Assembly (NCBI GenBank): GCA_037974665.1
Contig: CM075783.1
Location: 40,995,712-41,059,711 of the forward strand
DNA from: Ehretia macrophylla
Taxonomy: Eukaryota; Streptophyta; Magnoliopsida; Boraginales; Ehretiaceae
DNA: 64,000 bases
Direction: 5' to 3'
Shown: piece after piece, positions 15,455 to 28,700 of the stretch
Position numbering within the stretch: the first letter of the stretch is position 1
Layout of the letters: each line of letters starts with the position of its first letter
Made by a program: the position numbers and the translations under genes
The notes under the pieces: model-generated
What the model was told of the DNA's origin: nothing
The model's database searches: none
Seen by the model: the letters and a program-made list of their open reading frames with translations, nothing else

Positions 15455-17714
15455 GAATGTAAATATACATGTGTATGTGTATATAGAGTGCTTTTGTTTT
15501 GAAATTGCCATTTGAGTTTGGTGATATAACGGAAATGCCTCTCGGGCTTCAGGCGGTAGCGTGGTTCGTGTATTGTCTGCCGTTGGTTTGACGCTATGTT
15601 CGTTGTCAAGTGTCATGAGATCTTTACACGTCATGCATTCATGTTATTCGAATGTTTTTTCAAGTTTTTTTTTTTTTAATGGTCAAAATAGTGCATTAAA
15701 TACTAATTTTAATTAAAGCCTAAAAAGTCAGCTTATTGGTGAAGCGATTGGTTGGTGTATGGGCGAGATATTTCATGCCTTGGGTTGAATTGTTGAAAGT
15801 TAATTTTTTTGGCACGAATTATAATAGATTTTATATTTGACTAACTTAAATTATACTTTCTTTAAGTGATATCATTAGGTCATGTTTCTCCAAATTTAGT
15901 ACACCTAATATAAATCTGAAAAATTAACAAATAATATTTTTTTTAATTCAAGAGATATTTAAATTGTATAACACATATCAAGAGAATGTAATTAACGAAA
16001 ATTTATCTTGCAATTACAAATAATTGCAATTACATCAAGCAATGGTTGACGGCGAGTTTGCATCAGAATTGCCAAAAGACATCCAAGTCTGTATCAAGAA
16101 TATTTTGCAAATTTTTCAGGAACAGAAACTATCCAATCTATAGGAAGCAAGTTGAATTAGCACAAAAAGAAAAAAAAAGTTTGAAAATTTTCTGTTTAGC
16201 AATCAAGTCAATTGCCTTGCCCCCAGTGGCATAATTTAACGATAGTGGAGTAAAATTGTTTCTACAAAATTACAAGTTCGAAACTCTTTACTGTTATAAA
16301 GTTTCGACTCTTGATTGATTTGGTGTATTATAAAAATGCATCGTTAAACCTAAAAATTTATTAATTAATAGTCAAATTTCGCTAATTGAATACTAAAGTC
16401 GTTCAAAAACAGATGGTCCTTGAAACAAGTTAGTAGATCTCGTCTCTAAATTTTATTTTTGATGATGACATGTCGGGCTATTCACGTGTTTTGTAGCTTG
16501 GTTAAAATGTGTGCAAAAAAAATATGGGCCTTCTTGTGGGAAAATGGGCTTGGAAAGGCCCAATTAGGTTGACCGGGAAAAAGTTCAAAAGCAAGTAACA
16601 CCAATTAAATGATTTTAGAGACTAATATGTGTAAAAATGAGAGAAATTGTCTTTTTTTTTTTTTTTTTTTTGAAAAGAGGTGAAAATTGAGATGAAATTA
16701 AGCCATTGCGGGAGAGAAAGCCGTTATAGATTGATTTCGTACAAGTTGGGTGAATAATACACTCCTGATATCGTGCTCCACTAAGGATTCCAGTTCATAC
16801 GAAATCGCTCAAAAAAACGTCTTTTTTAACAGTTGTATGAGCCCGAAATTAACTAATCAGTCAACGTATTTGTTCGCTGTCTTTTTCAACAGTTATATAA
16901 GCCCGAAATTAACTAATCAGTCGACGTATTTATTCGCTGAAAGAGACTTCCCCAACGGTTAAAGTCTTCTATTTATAGGCCTCCAAATTATGGTCTTTAG
17001 CACTTTCGAGATGATTGTGTATATCCAAAAGGCTGTGAACTCGTGGGACGAATGGCAAGTGTAATGATGCCCAGTTTAAATTTCGAGAGATTGAACATAA
17101 AGGACATTGCATACGTCTAAAAGGCTGTGAACACCTTTACTATTGTAAACACGCGCTTAAGTATTTCAGGCCTGTTTATTATGCACAACACGTTAACAGG
17201 CCAATAATTGGACCTGGGTGTTTACCATTTACAAATCCAATGAGCGAGTTTTGTGGAAAAAGATCATCCTTCAATGATTCTACTCTCAAGAGAGTTTCTC
17301 ACATTGAAGGGCATACATTGTACATTTATAGTGATTTTGTTATATTAATATTTCTTCTCCCTTCTCTCATGGTACACTCCTCTTCCTACCGAGCCTGTTC
17401 TCCTCGATCCACAGAGACAAAATTTAGGTGATTCGTCGTAATAACATTGGATATTTATTCATATATCACACATCTATGGAGCTGTATATCAATCTGACAA
17501 GCTGAGATAGCACACCACTTTACAGAAAGCTCTCTTACAACTCATAATAAGCTCAAGCCAAACTGATATGATTCTAGTAAAAGCAATTTGTATATCTAAT
17601 ACTTACTAAATTATGCAATCATTTTTTGAGTCTAACTAATGGTGTGAAAGGGGTCAGCAGAACTGCACCGACCGCGCAAATAAATACAACAGAATGTACC
17701 TCAATCAGCTGTAC
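15455..17714. other. Intergenic between ARF and first polygalacturonase
   Basis: No gene seen. A possible SINE remnant at about 15725-15830 has A-box-like TATTGGTGAAG and B-box-like GGGTTGAATTG. A perfectly spaced 60-bp tandem duplication is at 16821-16940. Short related stretches containing AAAGGCTGTGAAC recur at about 17028-17040 and 17120-17132. The rest is AT-rich and unremarkable. Confidence 0.5.
16821..16940. repeat. Two-copy 60-bp tandem repeat
   Basis: The units 16821-16880 and 16881-16940 are nearly identical. Each holds CCCGAAATTAACTAATCAGT and ends in TTCGCTG. Exact period 60 with few mismatches means a fairly recent local duplication. No function is apparent. Confidence 0.85.
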
Positions 17715-20700
17715 TTAACAAGAATCATGATCTGTTTGAACATGGTTGCTCGATGGCTTTCCGATCTGTAAACATTGGATCGGAGGAACTGTTGGAGTAT
17801 ACAACTCGCCGAAAGTCTGCCAGCAGTATGGATCATACAGGTGGTAGCTTTCTTGCAATGGTTTTAGTTGAATGCCGGTTAAGGTTACCTCTGTACACGG
17901 CATGCTGTCGCTGCACGCGAAGTGCACTGGCTTTACCGTGTATGTTCCCCTTATGTTTTCGTAGTTGATTCCTGATAATGCAACAGCAGCTGTTTGGTTC
18001 TTGCATTTGGTTTTATCACAATAGAATTGATCAATTACAATTGGAAGTTGGACTTCTGATACTTGAATGTTCGAAAATTGTACGCCCTGCACTGATCCTG
18101 ATCCGCCCTGCATAGCAAATGGCGATTAGAATAGCGCGATGAACTTACACAAGAAGAAATGGGAATGCAGATGGAATTCATACCTGCCATGTCTTTATCC
18201 TAACACCATTCATTGTGTTATGCATTTTGATGTCGCGAACCGTAATGTTTGAAACACAAGCTTTGGTGTTAAATTTCCCCAGCCCCCCAATGCTGATTCC
18301 ATGTCCAGGTCCACAGTTCACATTGTGTATGTACACATTTGTACATCCAGTTTGTATCGATACACAATCATCGCCTGCGAAAAACATTCATTAGCACTAA
18401 GAAATACTTATACTTTGCAGTATGGAGAAAAGGCTTAAGCGTTTTACGTCTTTGGAATAACAAGTCTGTGAATGTATATATGCAGATTTTGAACTGGATT
18501 GAAAGGAAAAAATTGATATATTGGCGTCTCAGTTTACCGCAAGCAAGGTTCGTGCTGCGAATGAGCACGTCTTTGGAGTTCTGCAAGTGGATGCCGTCTG
18601 TATTGGGGCTATCACCTGGAGACGAGACACTAAAATCGTATACTGATACACCGATGCAGTTATCGAATTTGAGGTGACATTGTTGACTATTTTGAATTGT
18701 TATGCCAGTGACTGTCACATTAAAGCTTCCATAAAACCTCAATGCCTGTTCAGAAGAGTTAAAGTTGTTGTTAAATCTGCAAATTCCGCATATGGTCAAG
18801 AAATACTCATTGGTGTTCTGGTTGTTTCAGGTGGTCCTTACCGTTGGCTTAACGCTCGGCATTTTCTGATCAAGTGAGCTTCTTACTGGAAATGGAGGAT
18901 TTTCTTTCGCCGTGCTGTTTATAGGTATAATTAGTTTTGATTCATCGTCTATAGGATCATCGTATGGCGAAGCCGTTTGCCACCAGACTGAACCTCTTCC
19001 ATCTATGATGCCACTTCCCTTAACTGTAATTCCAACCAGTTTTGTAAATTCAAGCCACTGCAGAAGGCCTGAACCCCAAGCTTTGGCATTCGTGGGAGCG
19101 ATGATTGTTCCATCTAGCTGCAATAGATCAAAGTATAATGCTTTAGAAAAACATCTAAAATGTCCCTCCCTCTCTGTTTCTTTCTCTGTCACACAGACGC
19201 GTGCGCGCACTCTCTCGTGCTATGATATTCTTTAGTAATTTGTCATCGAATGAAAATCATGGATTTGAATTAGGCCGGCTAATTTCAGCACTCTTGCAGA
19301 AGACATGGCAACCAGGATTTACCTGGAACACAATGTTATGCTGGCAGTAAGGACCAGAGAATGAAATCGGCCCGACAAGGAATACAAACTTTGCTGGTAC
19401 GATGATTGTTGATGCCTCCACCTTACAAGCTGCTGCCCACGCAGCTTGAAATGCCTGAGTTGAAGAACAAGAAACAAAAGAAAATTTTTGATTAATTCAT
19501 AATTATGCATCATTTGCTTATGCTTCTTTATTTAATTTCAGTTGAGAACACTGTATAAAGATTTACATCTTACATCATACAGTTGTTAGTTTGCAAATAC
19601 TATATACAATTACTCGGGAAACTCTTAAAAACGTTCTAATATGAGGTGGATCCCATGTTCACACTCATAACCGGATTTCGTCCAGCTAACGTTTTTAAGA
19701 CTTCTCTCAATTATTGTTGGAATCAGGTCTTAACTGCCTGTGACAAATGGGACCCTCCAAAATATGTTGTCCATATCTATGGCTGTTTGTGTTGTCTCTA
19801 CTTCTATGGAGGGTTTTTTTCGGCTTGTTATGTAATAATCTATGCGCTTTCCCTATGTTTTTTAGGCTGCTACAGCTTTGGAATATGTTGCAGTTAGCTA
19901 TCTTTTTGTCTTCAGAATATGAATATGTTTAGAACAATTGACATCAATTCTCTAATAAGGAGTAGTTAAACAATCTCCAGTGAAATCTTCAAGCAGTTTA
20001 TTATAGTGTTAAAAGATCACGAGTTTGAGTTGTGAAACCAGCCTCTTCTAAGAATGTAAGGTAAGACCGAGTACAATATACTCTAATTTGTATCCGACCC
20101 TTCTCCAAGCCCTGAGCATAGCAAGAGTTTTGTGCGCTGGCTGCCCTTTATTCTGCTAAAGAAATGTACTATACTGAAAAATTACTTTCAGCTCATTCTA
20201 TCTATGAAGTCTTCATGAAAAGAAATCAGTGGCAGCAGTGAGCTTATGTCCTCTGCCTATGAGTGCCATAGTATGATTTGCATAGTGCATTCATGTGTGA
20301 AAAACATTTCACATTAAAAAGAACAAAAACAGTGCATTCATTTGTGTTGAAAATTGTTGAAAGCAATAAATAAATATAATAAACTTTTCTCTAACGGCTT
20401 ACAGTTTTAGAGTAGATGGTAATTTAATAAAATGGATAAAAACACAGAAAGAAAAGAAAAGCATTTCATGTGTAGAGTGAAACAATGCATATATTTTTCT
20501 GGTGCCAAAGCAAGAAACTAAAATGACATTGTTCTACACTGGCATTGCAACTCTCAACCAAAAACATTACAATCTCAATGAAGAATCATGAATTTTTACC
20601 TTAGTATCATCAGTTTTTCCATCCCCTTTCGCGCCGAAATCCAACACATCAAAGGTAGACGAAGATGAAGAAGGTGCATTTTTATACCCTTTACTTGGTG

Positions 20701-21001
20701 GTGGTGGTGGCTTGACGGAGCCACCCTTTTTTGGTCCAGAAGTTGGTGGTGGTGGTGGTGGTGAAGCTTTTGTTGATGGTGGTGGTGTTTTCTGTTTTGA
20801 TTTACTGCCATTGCCATGGTGATTATTACCACTGTGATGATACTTGCCTTTCTTCTTGGATAGTGAAGCTGAGACACTTGTGCTGTTTTGCCTCCAATGC
20901 TTGCCTCTTCTTGCATTGCATGGTTCAAAATTTGAAGACCACATAAGAATTGCAATAATTAGCATAAATGTCACACTTTTGAAACTAATTTCACCCCTCA
21001 T
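17715..21001 (-). CDS. Polygalacturonase (GH28), secreted, with Pro/His-rich N-terminal linker, 6 exons, 533 aa
   Basis: Pectin-degrading wall enzyme. Exons on the minus strand: 20600-21001, 19323-19454, 18842-19117, 18538-18745, 18184-18374, 17715-18107. The frame is continuous with GT-AG sites. Residues 1-30 are a signal peptide ([13 protein letters not shown] core). Residues about 31-115 form a low-complexity linker rich in Lys, His, Ser and Pro runs. The catalytic domain starts at [17 protein letters not shown]. Active-site motifs are NTDG (318-321), GDDC (340-343), GPGHG (361-365) and RIKTWQ (398-403), all intact, so activity is likely. The C-terminal part has the Cys pattern of plant polygalacturonases. 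Length is above the usual 400-470 aa because of the linker. It resembles the longer plant PG class; an exact orthologue is not assigned. A TATA-like site lies about 100 bp upstream. Confidence 0.93.
19975..20150 (+). mobile_element. Au SINE copy (5' end degenerate)
   Basis: The 3' two thirds match the angiosperm Au SINE layout as I remember it: B-box region GATCACGAGTTTGAG, GTGAAACCAGCCTCTTC, GGTAAGACCGAGTACAATA, a CCGACCCTTC segment, GAGCATAGCAAGAG, and the terminal GCTGGCTGCCCTTT. The 5' third is diverged. It lies in intron 1 of the polygalacturonase gene, in antisense orientation. A clear target-site duplication was not found, which fits an old copy. Confidence 0.7.
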
Positions 21002-21100
21002 TTTTAATGTTGTGTGTGTGAAGAATAGGTGTTGGAGGGAATGGTTAATAGTGGGGTGTTTATACTTATTAGATGGCCAGCAAAGGAGCTAGCTGGAGGA

Positions 21101-21110
21101 GTTTATATAG
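21101..21110 (-). promoter_or_regulatory. TATA box of first polygalacturonase
   Basis: CTATATAAAC on the minus strand, about 100 bp before the ATG, would place transcription start about 70 bp upstream of the ATG. A weaker TATAAAC lies closer, near 21060. Confidence 0.45.
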
Positions 21111-21188
21111 TAAACCAGCATTCAAAAGCTCGTGAACCTTGTATACATAATGCAGTAATTGTTTGATAATGCTAGGTAGTTATGTTTT

Positions 21189-21649
21189 ATTACCCCCTTT
21201 TCCCTCAATGATAGGGAACTCTTCATCGACGGTTTTTCAGCTCACACTATTGTCTAACTTCGAGACATAGAAGTATGGTATGAATTAGTTAGACACAAGA
21301 TTTATCGAGACTAGCCTCAAGAAGAATTGCCTCTTAGCTGCTTCGAACTTGAGAAGTGAGCAAATATCCAGACGATGTCTCAAGTGCTCTACTACTAGAC
21401 TAACTGTTTGAAAATTTTCCCGTTTCACATTCTCCTTTTTCCCCTTAACAATGGGAACACTTTTGGGACATATGTATACGTCTAAGAAGAAATATGGTTC
21501 GAATTAATTTGACACAAAAACTACCATGATTGGCCTCAAAGAGAATTGCCTCTTAACTGATTCAAACTCAAAAAGTAAACAATCTTTAATTTACGTCTCA
21601 AATACTCTACCACTAGAATAACACATAAAAAAATTTTCCCTTTCACTTT
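21189..21649 (-). repeat. Tandem pair of tRNA-derived SINE-like units
   Basis: Two diverged copies of about 220-240 bp, 21189-21428 and 21429-21649, share order and motifs: a CCCTTTTTCC/ATGGGAAC start, AGAAGTATGGTTCGAATTA, GCCTCAAAGAGAATTGCCTC, and CTCTACCACTAGA. On the minus strand the unit reads TCTAGTGGTAGAG (matching a Pol III A box) and, further on, GAGTTTGAATC (a decayed B box). This suggests a tRNA-derived SINE duplicated in tandem. Copies differ by many substitutions, so the duplication is old. Confidence 0.5.
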
Positions 21650-23829
21650 CGTCAATTAAGAACTGTTATCTTTTTTAGGTGAAGAATTTATTTACCTAAA
21701 TTCTAGATCCCAATATTTACATATAAATATGGTTTGTTCCATGTGACTCGTGCAATTGTCCATGCAACACATATTTACTTGTCTTTGAGTTGCCAATGGA
21801 ACTATTCCCTTTTGGAAAACTTTTCTTTCTTTCTTTTCTTGGGGGCTGCAAGGGAAAATGAGTAGAGCTTTTCTTCATTACCTTTGTGGGCGAAAAGTGT
21901 ACACAAATAATGCATATAAAGTCACATATGATCGATCTCCTTGTTCAAAGATTATAAATTGTTGATACAATTATAATGACATGAGATTAATAATTCACAA
22001 TTATTGAATCTCACTTATAATATAATTATATTAGTTTCATTATGCATCCAGCATTGAACTGACAAAAGAGAAGAGGTTATAAGAGGATCTTTACTATCTG
22101 TTTATGGGAAAATAATCTTCTCCTTTTCTATTATCGTCTCTCCAAAACAATTAGCTAGGTCATATTCACACCTCCAATTGGCTTACACCAAATGTCACGC
22201 TTCGAATCCAAAATTCTAATTTTACAAGTGAAATTAATATAAAAAAACTTATAAATAACTATCTTAAGTTTCAAATCCACTGATTCAAAATAATTAAACT
22301 CCATTTATATATTATTTAAACTAACAAAAATAATTTATAAACCACTCTTTTCTTATGTCTCACACCGTAAGACGGGGAGATCGATCACACTAAATTTGAT
22401 GTCTTTCTTTGATTATTTGGTCTATCTCAAAACCATCTACAAGTATTTTTCTATCCTCTCTTCAATGGAAAGATGATAAACGAATTTCATCATGTTTTTT
22501 CTCTTTTATTAATTATTATCATTCTTATTTTCTAATAAAAGCCAAAAGTTGCACGTGAGTGGGTCAAGAAGACAGTGATTGGAACAGCTCTCTTTATGAT
22601 CACATGCACGTTCACGGGCTTGAGTTTTTGTGCTTTTGTCTTCTTGATACCAGCAGCAGTGGCCAGATAATATTAGCCTATGCCTCAAAGTTGCGTTGTT
22701 GTTCAAGCTTGGAAATTCTTCTCTAGTCTTTCTTCAAAATTAGCTTTCTCTCCTACTTCTCTTCACTATATTGCAGAATCTAATTGTCTTACGTGAATAA
22801 ATTATGTACTGAGTGATGTACAGTATTATGTATGTCACGTTAATATAGGTTCAAAATTTCAAGTTAGCAAACGGCACTAACTAATTTGAGCTTTCAATAC
22901 ATTGACTCAAAATGATTAACCTAGCTAGCTGTTGTATTAGTAAAACTCATAGCACTTATAATAAAATGATTTCATATTATGTCTCACGCCAATGTATGAC
23001 AAAGAAGGCATGTGCAAGAGAAAAAAAAAAAAAATTCCACCTTGGATAAATATACTTTCAACTATTCTAACATAAAAGGAGAATCAATGTCTATACATAT
23101 ATACTACCAACGAAATTCTCAAATTTATCCTTATAAAAAAAATACTTTTATGCATACCTCGTATATTTCTCTCTCACTATATATGTATAATTAACGATGA
23201 ATAATGGAAACATATATACCCACAATAAGCCATTGTTTTATTACTTTTACTTGTAAGTACAACTATATATCCTAGTGGCCAACTACAACAATTTAAATTC
23301 CAATGAAAATGAAACCAAACAAATGAAAAAGATCACATACTTGATGTGGATAGCTTTAAAGCATTAATCACCAATGGGAAGAGGAGAAAGTGGAGTCACA
23401 AATATCACAGAGAATGTTATTATTTTGCACTTTTTCTTAGTGCTAATACAATCAAATGGAACTTTTGCTATTTCATAAAAGTCTTGATCACTAATAATGA
23501 GGTTTAAGAGTTAAGTGAAATAATCAAATAATAATTTATTGTAATTAAAAATTTTAAATTTTGAATCACAAATTTGACTTTTATGCCTCACTTAGCTTCA
23601 ATAATCAATGAATTCTTGTTGTAAATATTTTTAACCCAAAATTATAATAATGCTTATAAAACAATTTGCTATCTAATAGCATGAAATATATGATAAATGC
23701 TTGGCATTTCACTAGAAATAAAATTGATCAAGCATTGTTATATGTCACTCTTTATCCCTTCATTTTTCTCTATACAATAAAATCTTTATCATATACGTCC
23801 CTGAGAAATTTCGTACTCAATTCATGCAT

Positions 23830-23900
23830 TGAAAAGCAACCAAGAACGTTATAGAATTGTTAATTTGAGTTGAAAAGCAACCAAGAACATTATAGAATTG
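23830..23900. repeat. Short direct repeat, 30 bp, period 41
   Basis: TGAAAAGCAACCAAGAAC followed by (G/A)TTATAGAATTG occurs at 23830-23859 and again at 23871-23900, with one mismatch. Local slippage-type duplication. Confidence 0.8.
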
Positions 23901-24399
23901 CGATTCCTCTTATTATTATTATTTTTTATTTTTTCTTTATCCCCCACCCCCACTTATTCCACACTCTTGAGATTCGAACCCTAATATTCTAATTATTAAG
24001 GAAAATAATCCACTAATAGGCTACTTTTGAATCTCCGATTTCTCTTATTTATTTATTTACTTTTTATATGTTTGGTGATTACTACCCTATCGCGTTATTG
24101 TTTTATGTGCTTATCTAATTCATATACGTGGATGTATAAAGCTTAATTTATACGTCAACATCATCATATCTGTTGAGTTGAATTCACAGATAGAGCACTG
24201 TTGTTCACCACAACTCATTTTCTCCAATAATGGCGTTTTTTGGGGGGACTTTAGACTTCTTTGGTCCCCCCCATGCACAGAGAACAATAAGAACAAAAGA
24301 GAAAAACATAGACAGGACCTCAAACAATATTTTTGTTTATCAGCTAAATCAAAATTTTCAATTATCAAATCACATTTATAAAATAAAAGAAATTATCTA

Positions 24400-24665
24400 A
24401 AAGGAAAATTCATAAATATACCCGAATTGACTAAAAATTATCAAATTTAAATTTTTGGTTCGATAAATATGGTTTGATTTAGATAATAAGAAGATTTGAT
24501 TAATTAGTTGATATTTTGATCACATTTAATTCTTTATAACTAGGGTTAATTACAAGGGTAATATAGAAGGATTAGTTCAGTCAGTAGACAACGTATACTT
24601 GGTGAGACGTGAGCATTAATTGATGCGTGTATTGCCTGACATTTTAGATAAAAATATTGTAGAGG
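24400..24665. repeat. Dispersed repeat, copy related to 31660-31925
   Basis: Shared landmarks in the same order: CCCGAATTGACTAAAA, TTATCAAAT, GATAAATAT, TAGAAGGATTAGTT, GTGA(G/T)ACGTGA, and ATAGAGGAACC. Overall identity looks like about 70-75% by eye. No coding potential. It is a dispersed element of unknown class. Confidence 0.55.
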
Positions 24666-24967
24666 AACCGATATTCTCCTTGGTTGACTCATTTTATTTT
24701 ATGAATCATTAAGACAAATTTGGCATCAAAAATTGGTAGGAAGAAACTAGCAATCATAGATAATTACCCATTACTTAATTTATTACATGTATATGATATA
24801 TATTCGCATGATTTTTATGATAGGAATCTACTTAAACATGAGAGCACATTATGCATAGCATGGATCAAAAGTACACCTATTTATTTTATTTAATTGTTTT
24901 ACATGATAGAAAGTAGAGACAATGCTATCTCTCAGGAATATATAATGCCCAAGTACGTACATTTATT

Positions 24968-25350
24968 GGAAAAATTATAAAATTAGTCTCTATAATTTTT
25001 TGAAATTTTAAATTCATCTCTATTATTTAAAATTAGTCAATTTAATCTCTATTATTTTTCAAAAAATTTAAATTCGTCTCTATTATTCAAAATTAGTCAC
25101 TTTATTCCCTATTGTTTTTCAAAACATTTTAATTTAGTAATAATTTTTTTAAACATTGATGATTAATTTAAATTTTATATGAAATTAAAAAAATTAAAAA
25201 ATAACAGGGACTAAATTGGCTAATTTTGAACAATAGAGACAAATTTAAATTTGTTTAAAAAACAAAAGGGATTAAATTGGCTAATTTCAAACAATAGGAA
25301 TATATTTAAAATTTTGGAAAAATAATAAGAACCATTTGTACTATTTTTCC
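24968..25350. mobile_element. Fold-back MITE
   Basis: It starts GGAAAAATTATAAAATTAGT and ends as the inverse of GGAAAAATAGTACAAATGG. The halves are long imperfect inverted repeats sharing AAATTAGTCAATTTAATC and CTCTATTATT blocks. TTTATT flanks both ends and may be part of a target-site duplication. Non-coding. Confidence 0.65.
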
Positions 25351-25579
25351 TTTATTAAACTAGCTAGTTTTAGTGAATTGTTTTTTGGGAAATAGTCAAT
25401 GTTTCCTACTGCATTCTTTTAATGCAAAGAAACTCATGTAACAATCCAGTTTCTTATGGTGTATTCCAAGCTCTTGAAATATGGGAAGGCCAAAAGCGCA
25501 CAAGAAAAATAACCCCAATTTCAAATTAAACATGTTTACGATAAACGAATAGATGTACAGATTTACTTACCAACTATAA

Positions 25580-25720
25580 ATTAGAACAACATTTGGATGA
25601 ATATTACATGGACCAAGCTTCTATGGCTTTGCGTGCTTTTTTGAAAAATGAAAGGGTGTTACATTGCCTTGAGCGGTTAGTTGCAAGGAATGACAACGCT
25701 TCCGATAATCGTGAAAAATG
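25580..25720 (+). pseudogene. Short coding relic, unknown family
   Basis: Plus-strand frame reads LEQHLDEYYMDQASMALRAF and then LKNERVLHCLERL. A similar peptide, LDQAFGEHYVEQASVALIAQ, is encoded at about 55461-55576. The paired similarity suggests both come from the same dispersed coding element, perhaps a transposase-type gene, but I do not recognise the family. Confidence 0.3.
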
Positions 25721-28700
25721 ACAAAATTGTAACCAAAATCGTATAACAAACCAATAACCATAATCATAACAAAAAACTAACATTTTTTAAAATCAATAAC
25801 TATAACTGTAATCGTTAAGAATTCAAAAAATCACGGTTAACTGTAACCATAACTATTTAACTAAAAAATAATTAGTTTAAATAAAAAAAACCTTAAAAAA
25901 TTAGTTTAAATATAAATAAACTAAAAATAAAAGAATTTAAGCCAATGATAAAACTTGAAATAAATTACATAATAACTTTATGAACAAAAATCAGAATCAA
26001 GAAGTTATACAAAACGAAATTCATTCCCAAGTGTCAAGCGATAAACGTCTTTTCTTTTGTTTCGGCAAGTAAATATAACAATTCTTAAAAGTATAAGTAT
26101 TGGTCTAATAGGCTTATTCCTCTTTTTTAATTGATCTTAGTTCACTTTTTTTAATTGAGTTTAGTTCAAATTTTTATCTTTTTAATTACCAATTTTAGTT
26201 AGTCTTCTATTATTTTAAGTGTATATATATATGTTAGATTTTTTTATTAAATTAATAATCGGATTTCAAGTTTTAATTTTTATTTTTTTAACGTCAAAAA
26301 TCAAAATTATGAATCTTCCTTTATAAAACTTAAACCCTAATGAATTTCCTATTGATTTTTATTATCAGACGGTTACTTCTCGATTTCGGATAAAATAATT
26401 ACTCGATGCCATCCTTGTGATTTTTCTTAGCAAGTCCAAACTGAGATGGATGTACATATATGTGAGCGAGGTAATTTCAATTAATTTTAGTGGAAAAAAA
26501 TATTCGTATGAGTTTTAAATTGTATTATAGTCCCACCTGTAAAACGTTTGAACCCATCTCTAAGTTCAAACTTTTTTTTGCTGCCCTCCTTCTTTCTTTT
26601 TTTCCTGTGCGTTTTTTTCCCGTGGTTTAAAGGGTAGCATAACCAATGAGAGAGAACATCAGCGAGTGGTTAGTCAACCAAAATTGGTTGGCCTACCTGT
26701 AGAACATGTGTGTCCACCTTAAATCACATATACAATTGTATGCACGTGATTGCTAATATATATATGAAGTTCTTGATATTAATGATCTTATATACATTCG
26801 TCTTTGACTTCTGTTGTCGACAAGATATTGGTCGATCCATTGCAATTGCCAATGTAAACATGATGGAAATGGGAAAAAAAAAAGGAGAGTAATATGCCCC
26901 TGTATAGTTTATTGAATTTATTTTAAGATTACAAAGTCTATGATGTAGCGATGGTTTATTATACATATTCTTGTTAAGTCATGGATCAAGTAATATTTGA
27001 TATAGAGGACATAAGTTTGAACGATGTTCAAACTTGATAATTTTAGTTATACTAAGTCGTTACCCGATAATTTCACCCAACAAGATAGTTCCATAATTAT
27101 TGTTTAGTAGGGGTTACAAATATCTGCCCGAATAATTATTAGAGCTATCCGGACAACTCAATGGGGCCAAATTACAATATCTAAAAGTTGTGGATTAATC
27201 GTTTAAAAGTTGTGTAATTTAGTATTCATATGAAAAAAAATTTCTAGTGAGGGATAAGTTGATTTTTTAGTGTGAAAATACCGCTAAAATACATATATTT
27301 TTTTAAAAATATATAGTCTCAACTCACTCCTTAATAATTCTACTATTAAATCAGTAGAAACTACAACTCTCGTTGATCCGTGAACGACTCTATCTTTGTC
27401 TTTCAACCTTAAAGGCACCCCCTATCAACGAATATGATTTGGACAAAAAAAAAAAAAAAATCAACGAATATGATTCAGGCACGTGGAAAGAAGAGATGTG
27501 AGTACGACCTTCTAAGGCGTCTTTTTCTATAACATTGCTCGTGAACTTTGAGCCATCTCGTGAACTCCATAGCCATGGATAATTCAAGGTTGCTAATGTT
27601 CCGTTTTAACAACTACGGACACCAAATTTGTACTTTAGGCAGCACAATAATGCAGTATCCTATGATAATTAGCACGGAAAAATCTAAAAAATGGCTGATA
27701 ATTCAAAACGATCAGATTGTGTGTATTATGCATATGAGTCCCACGAACATATTTAAAATGGACGGTTAAGCTTGATAATGCACCAGCCTAACCCTAATTA
27801 GCACTTAACGATTCTTCTCACCCAAAAAGGGAATTGATTAACATAAAAAGAGATGTACTTTTGTCACATTTAATCGCAAAGGAATGGTACTAGTAGTTAC
27901 AGGTTAGTGTTGTGAACTTTAGTATCATTCAAGTTAATCATTTTATACTAGTAAATATGAGTCTCAAAACAATTACTCTTAAGCCTATATATAGTAGTAG
28001 TCACGCTTGTAAATAAGAGTTTCTGAACTTAAAACATAACAATTACTTTCCGGGTTGACACAGGAATATTAATAACATAGTTGATGTTTCAATAATTTTT
28101 TTCTCATTGTACGGAGCAGTATTTTGGTTCCACTTATAGTGAGTAAATCAAATAACTACAGGACTTGTCTGTGCTGTCAGAAATGGTGGCTTATTTTTTC
28201 CTTTGGAGATTTGTTCTTGGTTATTTAGCTAAAGACAACAGTTTTAGTTGTCAATGCACTTTTCATGAACTTTTAAACTATTGCCAGCTTTTATCGTATC
28301 GACTGTGTTGTACTATAGACATTATAGCCAATTTGCAACTTTCCACTACTAGTACTTAGGCGTAAGGTCTATCGAGACGAAATCAACGAAATTAGCTTCT
28401 TAGCTGATATATTTGACAGAAACTCTATTATTAATATAATGTACTTGATGTCAAGTATATATATAATAACATTATGTTCATAATAGAGAATTCCATTGTT
28501 TATAATATATGTTGGTTGGCATATTTGATTAACGGCTTGTTTGAATCACAATTTTACCATCTATTGTACAAAATATATATAGCTGAATGGAAAAGTAAAT
28601 AACAAATCACCATTTTTAAGGTAAATAAATAGTCACTAGATGATGTATTAGAGTCTCCAAAAGATTAATTTAGTAGTGGAGTATTTAACATAGACTTATT

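Noticed and set aside
18339-19235. Several plus-strand open frames of 60-112 aa
   Set aside because: They lie opposite polygalacturonase exons with no recognisable motifs; antisense shadows.
20596-20955. Open frame rich in His runs overlapping the first polygalacturonase exon, and plus-strand Val-rich frames opposite it
   Set aside because: They are out-of-frame shadows of the repetitive Lys/His/Pro linker; the polygalacturonase frame has the signal peptide and joins to the catalytic exons.
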